The translations under genes and the position numbers were made by a program. The notes beneath the pieces are model-generated. The model was given only the letters and a program-made list of their open reading frames with translations. It had not been told where the DNA came from and did no database searches. Shown one piece after another: positions 26,648-35,029 of a DNA stretch of 64,000 nt (its first letter is position 1; each line of letters starts with the position of its first letter). The stretch is from the NCBI GenBank assembly GCA_030530775.1, contig JAUMUG010000005.1:186001-250000 (forward strand), read 5' to 3'. Source of the stretch: Lautropia sp. GTDB taxonomy: Bacteria > Pseudomonadota > Gammaproteobacteria > Burkholderiales > Burkholderiaceae_E.

Positions 26648-27421
26648 TTACCAGCGCTTCCAGGGGGCTTTGCCCGAGGCCCAGAGTTCTTCGAGCACGT
26701 GTTTGTCACGCAGGGTGTCCATCGGCTGCCAGAAACCGGTGTGACGCCAGGCGTGCAGCTGGCCGTCGGCCGACAGTGAGCGCATGGGTTCCTGTTCGAA
26801 GACCGTGCTGTCGTCGCTGATACGGTCGAGCACGCTACGATTCAGCACGAAGAAGCCACCGTTGATCCAGGCGCCATCACCCTGGGGCTTTTCCATGAAG
26901 GATTCGATGCGGCTCTGATCGGCCGGTAGACTGAAGGCACCGAAACGGCCCGGCGGTTGAACCGCGGTCACGGTCGCTTCTGCACCATGGGCCTTGTGGA
27001 AGGCGATGCTGGCGGTGATGTCGACATCGCTGACGCCGTCACCGTAGGTGCACAGGAAGGTGTCGCCTTTCAGATAGCGGGCCGCGCGTTTGATGCGGCC
27101 ACCCGTCATCGTGTCCTGCCCGGTCTCGACCAGCGTGACCTGCCAGGGTTCAGATTCATTGCGATGGATTTCCATCGAGTTGGAGCGGAGGTCGAAACTC
27201 ACATCCGCTTTGGCGATGGCGTATTCATGGAAGAAGTTTTTGATGACATGACTCTTGTAGCCACAGCAGATCACGAATTCAGTGATGCCGTGCGAGGCAT
27301 AGATTTTCATGATGTGCCACAGGATCGGCTGACCACCGATTTCAACCATGGGTTTGGGACGGATCGAGCTTTCCTCGCTGATCCGTGTACCGAAACCACC
27401 GGCAAGAATGAATGCTTGCAT
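26648..27421 (-). CDS. rfbF: Glucose-1-phosphate cytidylyltransferase
   Basis: Nucleotidyltransferase that makes CDP-glucose from glucose-1-phosphate and CTP, the entry step to CDP-linked 3,6-dideoxy- and branched sugars. The N-terminal signature [16 protein letters not shown], then [18 protein letters not shown], are diagnostic of RfbF as opposed to RmlA or Gal[13 protein letters not shown] supplies the metal-binding Asp, and [12 protein letters not shown] is the conserved C-terminal motif. I chose ATG 27421, preceded by GAGGAAA, giving 257 residues. The expected partners rfbG (CDP-glucose 4,6-dehydratase) and rfbH are not in the window. It is divergent from the ChaN-like gene. Confidence 0.93.
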   Translation of the reverse strand: MQAFILAGGFGTRISEESSIRPKPMVEIGGQPILWHIMKIYASHGITEFVICCGYKSHVIKNFFHEYAIAKADVSFDLRSNSMEIHRNESEPWQVTLVETGQDTMTGGRIKRAARYLKGDTFLCTYGDGVSDVDITASIAFHKAHGAEATVTAVQPPGRFGAFSLPADQSRIESFMEKPQGDGAWINGGFFVLNRSVLDRISDDSTVFEQEPMRSLSADGQLHAWRHTGFWQPMDTLRDKHVLEELWASGKAPWKRW

Positions 27422-27594
27422 GGTATGCGTTTCCTCATCGATCGATCGCAACTGCCATGTTCCCGTTCTGACGTACAGGCGTCAAATGTTCACGACACAC
27501 GGTCGGGCTGGACCGGTGACAGGTGAAGGCGATGAATGACATGCTGCAAAGGGCGTTGTTACCGTGTCCTAATAGTAAGGGTAAGGGGAACTCC

Positions 27595-29256
27595 ATGGGG
27601 CGGGTTGGGCTTATTTCGTCGATTCTGAGTCTGTTGGCGGGCTGCGCGATGCTGGCCGGGGAGGCGGCACTGCCCGGGGCCGGGCCGAACGCTGTGCCCG
27701 GGTCCGATGACGAATACCTGATTTTTGATACGCACAGCGGTGAACCGCTGTCTGAAGAACTCTTGATGCGTCGCGTTATTGCTACACCTTGGGTGCTGAT
27801 GGGTGAGCAACACGACCATCCGCAGCACCATCGATTGCGGGCCGGTTGGCTGAGTCGTTGGGCGAAGGGCGTCGGGCGCAGCGGCACAGGCCGGGGGGCG
27901 GACCCGGGGCCTGTCGCTGTCGACGTGGAAGGTGCGCATCATTTGCATATCGGCAGTCGTATTATGATTGGGCAGGAAAACACATCTGGAACCGTTGAGC
28001 CTGCCCTGAAAGGAGGGTCTGGGGCGGCGACTGTCGCCGGCGCTGCCATCGTCTTCGAGCACTTCGATCGTGAGCACGCGGGTGCTTTGGCGCAGCTGCA
28101 GCGCATCGAGCCGGAGGCGCCGCTTGAGCGCTGGTTGGCGGCAGCGCAGTTCGACGAGCAGGGCTGGGGTGAGGAGCGTTATCGACCACTGTTCGAGGCC
28201 GCACAGCGCAGTGGTTTGCCGTGGATTGCGGCCAATTTTTCGCGACGGGAGGCCCGGGCACTGATGCGCGCGGCGCCTCTGCGCGAAGGTTCCGATCACC
28301 AGGGGGCTGCGGAAAGCAGCACGACTCCGCAGAATGGGCGGGAGATTCCTCCCGCCCGGATGCCCGATCGGGGCGCCGACGGCGCGGACAGCAATGGTGC
28401 AGGGCCGGCCGACGCAGTGGCAGGTGGCGGCAATACTTCGGGAGCGGACGGAAATGCGTCGGGAGTGGATGGCAATGCCCCCGGGGCGGGCGGGCATATC
28501 GCGGCAGCCGGTGGCAACATGGCGGGGGCCGACAGCCGCCTTCGGGGACTGATCGATCAGGCGGATTGGGATGCCGCGGTACAGTTGGCTTTGGCCGATG
28601 CCGTGCGGGTGGGGCATTGCCATGCGCTGCCCGAAAGCATGCTGGAAGTCATGGTGCGCGTGCAGCGTTGGCGCGATGCGGCGTTGGCTTTGCCTTTCCA
28701 TGAAGCCGGCCCGAAAGGCCGCAGATTGCTGTTGGCCGGCAACGGACACGTCAACCGCCGTTTCGGAGTACCACGCTATCTGCCGGCCTGGGCGGCTCCT
28801 GTTTCGGCAGGGGCCCGAACTCGGGTTCGAACACGGACTCGGCCTACGGCTCCGATCCAAGCCCGACGTGATGCCACGCCCCGGACACAGTACGACGCCG
28901 GTGCCCGGGCTCAGCCACGGCTCGGAGCCCAAACCCAGGGGCAGGTGGTAGTCATCGGGTTCGAGACGATGGCGGCTCGACGACTGGCCGAAGCCATGGC
29001 CCGCATCGACGTGGAGCGGCATGCGACGCTTTCAAGGCCGAGGCGCCCGGGGCAGATGCAGCACAGTGGGCGCACGACAGGAAACGACGCCGGGCAGGCA
29101 CGGAAGCGGCCGACACTGGCACAGTTGGTTGGTGCCGAGCGCGCAGCGAAGTTGGCTGCTTCCTATGATGTAGTGGTGCTGACACCACCGGTGCCGGATC
29201 TGCCGGATCCCTGCGAAGCGTTCAGAAAACGGCGTGCCGGCGTCGAAAAATCCTGA
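27595..29256 (+). CDS. ChaN-like (DUF399) lipoprotein with large low-complexity inserts
   Basis: ChaN-family proteins are outer-membrane-linked lipoproteins that bind heme in Campylobacter, and their genes are often iron-regulated. ATG 27595, preceded by AGGGGAA, gives a lipoprotein leader (SSILSLLAGC) with lipobox LAGC. Conserved blocks are VLMGEQHDHPQHH, AIVFEHFDREHA, GHCHALPESM and LLLAGNGHVNRRFGVP, all containing candidate heme or metal ligands. The protein has about 553 residues, nearly double the usual 280-300. The excess sits in three places: about 40 residues before IVFEHFDR, a Gly/Asn/Ala-rich stretch of about 80 residues in the middle, and an Arg/Thr/Gln-rich stretch of about 50 residues after the YLPAW segment. 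No frameshift is seen and all core motifs stay in frame, so it is likely functional. Confidence 0.83.
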   Translation: MGRVGLISSILSLLAGCAMLAGEAALPGAGPNAVPGSDDEYLIFDTHSGEPLSEELLMRRVIATPWVLMGEQHDHPQHHRLRAGWLSRWAKGVGRSGTGRGADPGPVAVDVEGAHHLHIGSRIMIGQENTSGTVEPALKGGSGAATVAGAAIVFEHFDREHAGALAQLQRIEPEAPLERWLAAAQFDEQGWGEERYRPLFEAAQRSGLPWIAANFSRREARALMRAAPLREGSDHQGAAESSTTPQNGREIPPARMPDRGADGADSNGAGPADAVAGGGNTSGADGNASGVDGNAPGAGGHIAAAGGNMAGADSRLRGLIDQADWDAAVQLALADAVRVGHCHALPESMLEVMVRVQRWRDAALALPFHEAGPKGRRLLLAGNGHVNRRFGVPRYLPAWAAPVSAGARTRVRTRTRPTAPIQARRDATPRTQYDAGARAQPRLGAQTQGQVVVIGFETMAARRLAEAMARIDVERHATLSRPRRPGQMQHSGRTTGNDAGQARKRPTLAQLVGAERAAKLAASYDVVVLTPPVPDLPDPCEAFRKRRAGVEKS

Positions 29257-29456
29257 GCGGCTTGGGCTTCTTGACCGGGGCGGGGCGATGACGGCGTATC
29301 GACCACAAGCCGTTGCCTGGTGGTGTCGTCTTGCCATGCGCTTCGGCCCCGTGGCGGCTGTTGTGGGGCGCTCCCTCGGGAGGGGACCGTGCCATGGTCA
29401 GCCGGTCATCCCGTCGGTTGTCGTGGCTGGAGTTCCCGGCGTTCTCTGTATCCCCC

Positions 29457-31355
29457 TCAGTGCAACAGGGCCGAGGCGAATTCCTGGGCGCTGAATGCTT
29501 GCAGATCTTCGACGCCTTCGCCGACACCGATGAAATACACCGGCAGTGGTTTGTCGCGCCGGGTGTGGGCCAGCGCGGCGATGGCCCCACCCTTGGCGGT
29601 ACCATCCAGCTTGGTCACGATCAGTCCGGTCAATTGCACCGCGTCATCAAAGGCTTTCACCTGGGCCAGCATGTTCTGACCGGTATTGCCATCGAGCACC
29701 AGCAGCACTTCGTGCGGGGCATCCGGCATGGCTTTACCGATCACCCGGCGAATCTTTTTCAGCTCGTCCATCAGGTGTCGTTGGGTCGGCAGGCGGCCGG
29801 CGGTATCGATCATCACCACGTCGACTTTGCGGGCCTGACCTGCCTTGACTGAATCAAAGGCGACGGCTGCCGGATCTCCGCCCTCGCTGGCAATGACCTG
29901 AACCTGGTTGCGCTCGCCCCAGCGGGCCAGCTGCTCGCGGGCTGCTGCCCGGAATGTGTCGCCGGCCGCCAGCAACACCGATTGATCGATCTGGTGCAGA
30001 TGCCGCGCCAGCTTGCCGATCGAAGTGGTTTTGCCGGCACCGTTCACGCCGGCGATCATCATCACCAACGGTTCGGCGCGGTCGACCTGGATCGGCTGCT
30101 CCAGTGGTGTCAACAGCTCGGTCAGGATCTGTGTCAGTGCGGCTTTCAGGGTGGCGGCATCATTGATGCGGTCGCGCTTGGCACGGGCACGCAGCTCGGT
30201 CAGCAGCCATTCGGAAGTGCTGTAGCCAGCGTCGCTGGCCAGCAGCGCGGTTTCCAGCTCTTCGTACAGTGACTCGTCGATCTTGGAGCGCGAGAAGATG
30301 ACGCTGATCTGCGAGCGGGTGCGGGCCAGCCCACCGCGCAGCCGGGCGAGCCAGCCGGCGCGCGCCGGGCGCTCGGCTTCCCGTGGTACGTGGTTCTCCT
30401 GGGGCGGCACGATATGGGAGTCGATGCCGACGCCGATCTCGTCGACGTCGAGCCCCCGGTCCGTGGGAGGCACGGGGGCCGGTTGGTCGTCGACCCCTGC
30501 CGTGCTGGATCCGGGGCGCACGGTATCCGTGGTGGCCGCTGGGCTGAGTTGAGGCTGTGAAGGCGCGGTCATCGGAGCCTCGCCCGGGCTGCTGACGGGC
30601 GGCCGGGCCGGCGGCGGTGCCTGATGAGGCTCGTCCTGAACGGGTGCGGACGGCTGTAGTCTGGCCTCATACTGCGCTGCCTGAGCCTGAGCCTGAGCCT
30701 GAGCCTCTGTGTCGCCCTGTCGGGTGGCAGTCGTCTCGCTGGCTGAAGCGGGCGCCGCGACGGGGCTGGGCTGGGCTGCGGCCACCGTTTCGGCAGAGGG
30801 CAGCGATTGTTCGGTGGCTGTCGCCGATTGCGAGGTGGCAGGGGTGTCCGGCGCCGTACTGGCTGAACGGGCGCGGAAACGTGAGGGCAGGCCACTGCGG
30901 GCGGCACCGGGTGTCCAGCCGGGCAGGGGCCCCACGGGTTGGGCCGGTTGCCAGGCTGGCTGCGTGCCGGTGGCCGGCTGCGCGGAGTGGGAATGAGGGG
31001 GTTGGGGCTGCACGGGCTGAGCGGCCATGGGGGGCGCCGTTCCGGCCGGCTCGGCGGCCATCGGATCCGCCGAGGGGGGAGCGGTGTCTGGCGCGGATGG
31101 CACTGCAGGGGGTGTATCGGCCGGCGTCTGCGAGGCGGGGTCCACTGTGCTGGCAGCGGGCCGGGGGCCTTCCTGCGCGGCCGGGCTGGCAGGGCCGTTG
31201 TCCTGATCGGCCGGGGTATCGGCGGCAACCGGTGCCGCTGTGTCGTCGGCGGGGGCAGGGGAACGTGACGCCTCAGCCTCGGTGGCAGGTGTGGTTTGTG
31301 CTGCTTCGGCAGCGACATCGGCGTCTTTTTTCTTGCGGCGGAAAAAACCGAACAT
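29457..31355 (-). CDS. ftsY: Signal recognition particle receptor FtsY with long A domain
   Basis: GTPase receptor that docks ribosome-SRP complexes at the membrane. The NG domain spans about residues 335-632: GTPase motifs AGVNGAGKTT (435-444), DTAGRLPTQRHLMDELKK, TKLDGTAKGG and the C-terminal GVGEGVEDLQAF are all intact. Ahead of it is an A domain of about 330 residues, Ala/Pro/Ser/Thr-rich with scattered acids, longer than the roughly 200 residues of E. coli. It includes an AQAQAQAQA stretch encoded by a six-base tandem repeat. The N-terminal MFGFFRRKKK is a typical lipid-binding start, and GGAAGG lies just upstream. It is divergent from rsmD, the usual arrangement in Burkholderiales. Confidence 0.97.
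   Translation of the reverse strand: MFGFFRRKKKDADVAAEAAQTTPATEAEASRSPAPADDTAAPVAADTPADQDNGPASPAAQEGPRPAASTVDPASQTPADTPPAVPSAPDTAPPSADPMAAEPAGTAPPMAAQPVQPQPPHSHSAQPATGTQPAWQPAQPVGPLPGWTPGAARSGLPSRFRARSASTAPDTPATSQSATATEQSLPSAETVAAAQPSPVAAPASASETTATRQGDTEAQAQAQAQAAQYEARLQPSAPVQDEPHQAPPPARPPVSSPGEAPMTAPSQPQLSPAATTDTVRPGSSTAGVDDQPAPVPPTDRGLDVDEIGVGIDSHIVPPQENHVPREAERPARAGWLARLRGGLARTRSQISVIFSRSKIDESLYEELETALLASDAGYSTSEWLLTELRARAKRDRINDAATLKAALTQILTELLTPLEQPIQVDRAEPLVMMIAGVNGAGKTTSIGKLARHLHQIDQSVLLAAGDTFRAAAREQLARWGERNQVQVIASEGGDPAAVAFDSVKAGQARKVDVVMIDTAGRLPTQRHLMDELKKIRRVIGKAMPDAPHEVLLVLDGNTGQNMLAQVKAFDDAVQLTGLIVTKLDGTAKGGAIAALAHTRRDKPLPVYFIGVGEGVEDLQAFSAQEFASALLH
30679..30706. repeat. Six-base tandem repeat inside ftsY
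   Basis: GCCTGA is repeated 4.7 times without change. Read on the coding (minus) strand it encodes alternating Ala-Gln in the disordered A domain. Copy-number change would stay in frame and is likely neutral. Confidence 0.9.
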
Positions 31356-31734
31356 GTCGTCCTTCCAAAAAGGTTTGGGTGGATTTTAGTGCTCCGGGGA
31401 GTCCCGGCCATGAGAAAACCGCCTGCTCCTCTCATCGAGTGCTCTGTCGACGGCTTTCGTGAGCTGCAGCTTCGATCGGTGTGCAGCCTGGTCCGGTCCG
31501 AGCGCAGAGGCTGGACGGCACGCGCGTGGATTCTGCTACTCTTCGGGTCTTCGGGTGGCGTCCGGCCTGGCCTCTTCATGTCCCCACCGAGGGCTCCGAT
31601 GCGCCTGCCGAAGGGGTAGACGATACGGGCCGGGCGCGGGCCTCCGCGGGAGCGGGTCTCAGGATTCCGGATGCCGGATTCCAGGGGCCGGCAGGGGCTG
31701 CGTCAGGCACACAAGGGCAAAGGGCAGGCAAGGC
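31356..31734. other. Divergent intergenic region between ftsY and rsmD
   Basis: A 379-base region that must contain the promoters of ftsY (minus) and rsmD (plus). It includes the ftsY ribosome site GGAAGG next to 31355 and a short direct repeat GGATTCC near 31662-31682. Open frames crossing it extend the N-terminus of rsmD implausibly. No further gene is seen. Confidence 0.5.
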
Positions 31735-32307
31735 ATGGCATCGCAAATCCGGATCATCGGTGGACAGTGGAAACGTAGCGTACTGCCCGTGCCTGCGCAT
31801 CAGGGCTTGCGCCCTACACCCGACCGGGTACGGGAGACGTTGTTCAATTGGTTGGGGCAGTCCCTGCCGGGTTGGCGCTGTCTCGATCTGTTTGCCGGAA
31901 CCGGTGCGCTGGGGCTGGAAGCGGCGTCCCGGGGGGCTGCCAGTGTGTTGCTGGTCGAGTGTGATCCCGGTGTGGTGCGTCATCTGCAGAACAGTGTGCG
32001 ACGGTTGAAGGCCGACGCGGTGGTGCAGGTGGTGCGAGCCGACGCTCGGATCTGGCTTGACCGGACGCCACCGGCGCCCCAGGATCTGGTCTTTCTCGAT
32101 CCACCGTTTCGTGTCGGATGGTTGGCGCGGATTCTGCCGGCGGTCATGCCCTGGCTGGCGCCGGGTGGTGTCATTTATGTGGAAGCGGATATCGAGCTGA
32201 CGCCCGGCTGGTTGGCCGAACATGGCCTCACAGACATCGGTATCATTCGTGCCGGCCGTGCGGGTCAGGTTCATTATCATCTATTGTCCCGCAATTCCGT
32301 CGATTGA
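31735..32307 (+). CDS. rsmD: 16S rRNA (guanine(966)-N2)-methyltransferase
   Basis: SAM-dependent enzyme that methylates G966 of 16S rRNA in the assembled 30S subunit. IRIIGGQWKRSVLPVP is the family N-terminus, GLRPTPDRVRETLFNWL the RNA-contact motif, CLDLFAGTGALGLEAASRGA the SAM-binding loop and VFLDPPF the catalytic (D/N)PPF motif. I chose ATG 31735 (190 residues), the normal size; the frame is open from 31459, but those residues show no homology. It is followed by coaD after 74 bases, the widespread rsmD-coaD pairing. Confidence 0.95.
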   Translation: MASQIRIIGGQWKRSVLPVPAHQGLRPTPDRVRETLFNWLGQSLPGWRCLDLFAGTGALGLEAASRGAASVLLVECDPGVVRHLQNSVRRLKADAVVQVVRADARIWLDRTPPAPQDLVFLDPPFRVGWLARILPAVMPWLAPGGVIYVEADIELTPGWLAEHGLTDIGIIRAGRAGQVHYHLLSRNSVD

Positions 32308-32381
32308 TGCCCGGGTCGCTTCATCCGGCCTGGTTTGCATCGACCCATCTTTCATTCAACTTGTAATTCCAGAGGTTTTCG

Positions 32382-32864
32382 ATGGCCATCGTGGTCTATC
32401 CGGGCACCTTCGATCCGATGACGATCGGACATCAGGATATCGTCGAGCGAATCGCCGGCCGCTATGACAAGGTGGTGGTGGGCGTGTCCAGCAGTCGGCG
32501 CAATACGTTGTTCAGCTTGGAAGAAAGGCTGGAGATGGTGCGTGAGTTGCTGGCGCGGCATGACAATGCCGACGTGCAGCCTTTCGAGGGCTTGGTGACC
32601 GATTTTGCGCGTGAACTTGGTGCCGACCTGATCGTGCGGGGTCTGCGTGATGCGAGTGATTTCGACTACGAGCGGCGCATGGCCAGTCTGAACCGGGTCC
32701 TGCAGCCTGGTATCGACACGATGTTTTTGATTCCGGATGATCGCCACCAATCGATCACCGGCACGCTGGTGCGTGAAATCGCGATGCTGGGCGGAGATGT
32801 CGGTGCCTTCGTGGCGCCACTCGTGCGAGAGCGTCTGTTGCAGAAACGCAGGGAGCGTTCCTGA
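32382..32864 (+). CDS. coaD: Phosphopantetheine adenylyltransferase
   Basis: Catalyses the fourth step of coenzyme A synthesis, transfer of AMP to 4'-phosphopantetheine. The nucleotidyltransferase signature YPGTFDPMTIGHQDIV with the (T/H)xGH motif is at the N-terminus, followed by VRGLRDASDFDYERRMASLN, which binds phosphopantetheine, and the C-terminal ISSS-equivalent SITGTLVREIAMLGG. At 160 residues it has the standard length. The ferredoxin gene begins one base after its stop, so translation is probably coupled. Confidence 0.97.
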   Translation: MAIVVYPGTFDPMTIGHQDIVERIAGRYDKVVVGVSSSRRNTLFSLEERLEMVRELLARHDNADVQPFEGLVTDFARELGADLIVRGLRDASDFDYERRMASLNRVLQPGIDTMFLIPDDRHQSITGTLVREIAMLGGDVGAFVAPLVRERLLQKRRERS

Positions 32865-32865
32865 C

Positions 32866-33129
32866 ATGGCACTGATCATCACGGACGAATGCATCAACTG
32901 CGATGTCTGCGAGCCGGAATGCCCCAACGAGGCCATTTCGATGGGGCCTGAGTATTACGTCATCGATCCGGGGCGCTGCACTGAATGTATCGGGCACTTC
33001 GATGAACCGCAGTGCGCGCAAATCTGTCCGGTCGAGTGCATCCCGATCGATTTCGAGTTGAACGAAAGTCGCGAGCAGCTGCAGGCCAAGTTCGAGCGTC
33101 TGCAGGCCGAAAAGGCAGGGAGCGGGTAG
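32866..33129 (+). CDS. YfhL-family 2[4Fe-4S] ferredoxin
   Basis: Small electron carrier of 87 residues binding two [4Fe-4S] clusters. Cluster ligands are in CINCDVCEPECP and in CTECIGHFDEPQCAQICPVEC; the second set has the eight-residue insertion between Cys pairs that marks the YfhL/AlvinFdx group. ATG 32866 follows GGGAGCG and lies one base after the coaD stop. The C-terminal helix (REQLQAKFERLQAEKA) is charged, as in other members. The coaD-ferredoxin order is common in betaproteobacteria. Its redox partner is not evident here. Confidence 0.95.
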   Translation: MALIITDECINCDVCEPECPNEAISMGPEYYVIDPGRCTECIGHFDEPQCAQICPVECIPIDFELNESREQLQAKFERLQAEKAGSG

Positions 33130-33345
33130 CGGGCTGCATCGAAGCGTCCGTGATTCGAGATGTCGAACCATCTGCCGCTGACCGGCCGGCCGTCTGAAAG
33201 GATGACGCTCTGATCCGGTATTCTGGCACTGTCGGCATTTCGATTTCGAGCAGGTGCCCGAAGTTCATGTCAGGACAGTGTCCATCGTGCGCGTTGCATG
33301 GTATCGACAAATGTCCAGAATGGATGTGCCCATATGATTCGTATC

Positions 33346-34635
33346 CTAAGCATTGAATCGACTGGGCGAATAGGGGGCTGGATTGGTGAATGGCCCGTCA
33401 CCCGTGATCATCTCCGCCAGCAGACGACCTGTGGCAGGGCCGAGTGTCAGGCCATGGTGAGCGTGGCCGACGTTGAACCACAGCCGCGGGTGGTGCGTTG
33501 CCGGCCCGATGATCGGGCGCATGTCCGGCGTGCAGGGGCGGCGGCCCATCCAGGGTTCGGCTTCGACCGGGCTGCCCAGCGGCCAGAAAGTACGTGCGAT
33601 GCTTTCGGCCTGCTGTAACTGGGCGGTGTCGGGTGGTGCATCGGGCAGTGTCAGCGATACGCCGGTGGTCAGGCGCACGCCATCGCTCATGGAAGACAGT
33701 ACGAAACCGGCCTGTGAGTCGCAGAGCGGCACATGAGGCAGTGCCTGTCCGGCTTCTGGCCGGAAATGCAGGTGGTAGCCGCGTTTGTGGATCAGTGGCA
33801 GTCGATAACCGAGTGCTTCACTGATATCCAGCGTATCCGGGCCAAGCGCAATCACCACGTGTCGGGCATGGAGTGTGCCGGTCGGCGTATGCAGCCGCCA
33901 GCATCGCTCACCCGGTTCCAGTGCACGGGCATCGGTCTGGATCAGCGTACCCCCCCGCTGCTGAAACAACTTGGCATAGCCCTCGACCAGAGCGCCCGGT
34001 GAACGTACGCTCCATGGGTCAAGCCAGTGGATGGCGCCTGCCATGCCGGCTTGGGGCAGCAGACCCGGTTCCCGGCGCTGCAGCGCGACGATGTCCAGCA
34101 CATCGGCGCGCAGATCATGGGTGTTCTTGAGCTGCTGGGCGGTGGCTGCCGCTTCGGCAAAGGCGGCCGGGTGGCGATAGACGTCCATCCAGCCGCACTG
34201 GCGGATCAGCGATTGCAGGCCGGCGGCCTGCACCAGCGGCGCATGTTCGCTGACACAGCGTTGGATCAGCGGCAGCATGTCCTGCGCCGCCCGGGCCAAT
34301 CTTGCCGGCGCAGACTCACGCCAGTAGCGCCACAGCCAGGGAGCAAGCTGCGGTAGAGCCCGCCATTGAAAACGTACATCGGGTTGCCGGTTGTCGGCAT
34401 AGCGCAGCAAGGCCCACGGCGAATGCGGCATGGCGTAAGGGATGACGCTGGCCCGCTCGATCAGTCCGGCGTTGCCATGACTGGTGCCACTGCCGGGTCG
34501 GGCCTTGTCGATCAGCAGAACGTTCTGTGCACGCTGTTGCAGATGCAGCGCGGTGCTGACGCCGACGATGCCTGCGCCCAGCACCATCACATCGGTCTCA
34601 GCGTTTTCGGCGCGTCGCGTGGGCATCGTTGTCAT
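33346..34635 (-). CDS. DadA-like FAD-dependent amino-acid dehydrogenase
   Basis: FAD-dependent oxidoreductase of the D-amino-acid dehydrogenase small-subunit (DadA) type, expected at the inner face of the membrane, passing electrons from D-amino acids to the respiratory chain. The dinucleotide motif VMVLGAGIVGVSTALHLQ is near the N-terminus, followed by ARPGSGTSHGNAGLI, and the C-terminal substrate/FAD domain shows PDMRPIIGPATHHPRLWFNVGHAHHG. I chose ATG 34635, giving 429 residues, the usual DadA length; the frame is open to 34869, but the extra residues have no counterpart. There is no neighbouring alanine racemase, so substrate preference is open. Confidence 0.88.
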   Translation of the reverse strand: MTTMPTRRAENAETDVMVLGAGIVGVSTALHLQQRAQNVLLIDKARPGSGTSHGNAGLIERASVIPYAMPHSPWALLRYADNRQPDVRFQWRALPQLAPWLWRYWRESAPARLARAAQDMLPLIQRCVSEHAPLVQAAGLQSLIRQCGWMDVYRHPAAFAEAAATAQQLKNTHDLRADVLDIVALQRREPGLLPQAGMAGAIHWLDPWSVRSPGALVEGYAKLFQQRGGTLIQTDARALEPGERCWRLHTPTGTLHARHVVIALGPDTLDISEALGYRLPLIHKRGYHLHFRPEAGQALPHVPLCDSQAGFVLSSMSDGVRLTTGVSLTLPDAPPDTAQLQQAESIARTFWPLGSPVEAEPWMGRRPCTPDMRPIIGPATHHPRLWFNVGHAHHGLTLGPATGRLLAEMITGDGPFTNPAPYSPSRFNA

Positions 34636-35029
34636 GGGCGGGGAACTGGCAGGGAAGAATGTGGAAACGTTCGACTCTATCAGAAAGCTGCATGCTCGAT
34701 GGCCGGTGCCGAGAATCGGGCTTCGGTTCTGCCGAAGCCCGGGAGTGCAACAGAGGCGCCATGGGCATAGGCCACTGTGCATGGGCTCCGCTGGCATCCT
34801 GTCTTCCATATCGGTCTCATCACTCCTGCCATGGGGCATGAGTCGATCACGTCGTGCTCTGCATTCCATGAACGCTCGCTCGGTGCCCTTGCACCATGCC
34901 TGCGGTGCTGCCGGGTCGACGGATTCGATGGGGCGTGCTTGTCACGGTGCGCAATGCCGACCGATGTCCTGTCATTCCCTTCGGATCGAGACCGTCCGGT
35001 GGCTGCGTCGGTCTCGTGCGTTCCGTCCT
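34636..35029. other. Intergenic region between trehalase and the DadA-like gene
   Basis: A 394-base gap between two minus-strand genes. It contains only implausible open frames and should hold the DadA-like promoter. No clear terminator of the trehalase gene is seen. Confidence 0.45.
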
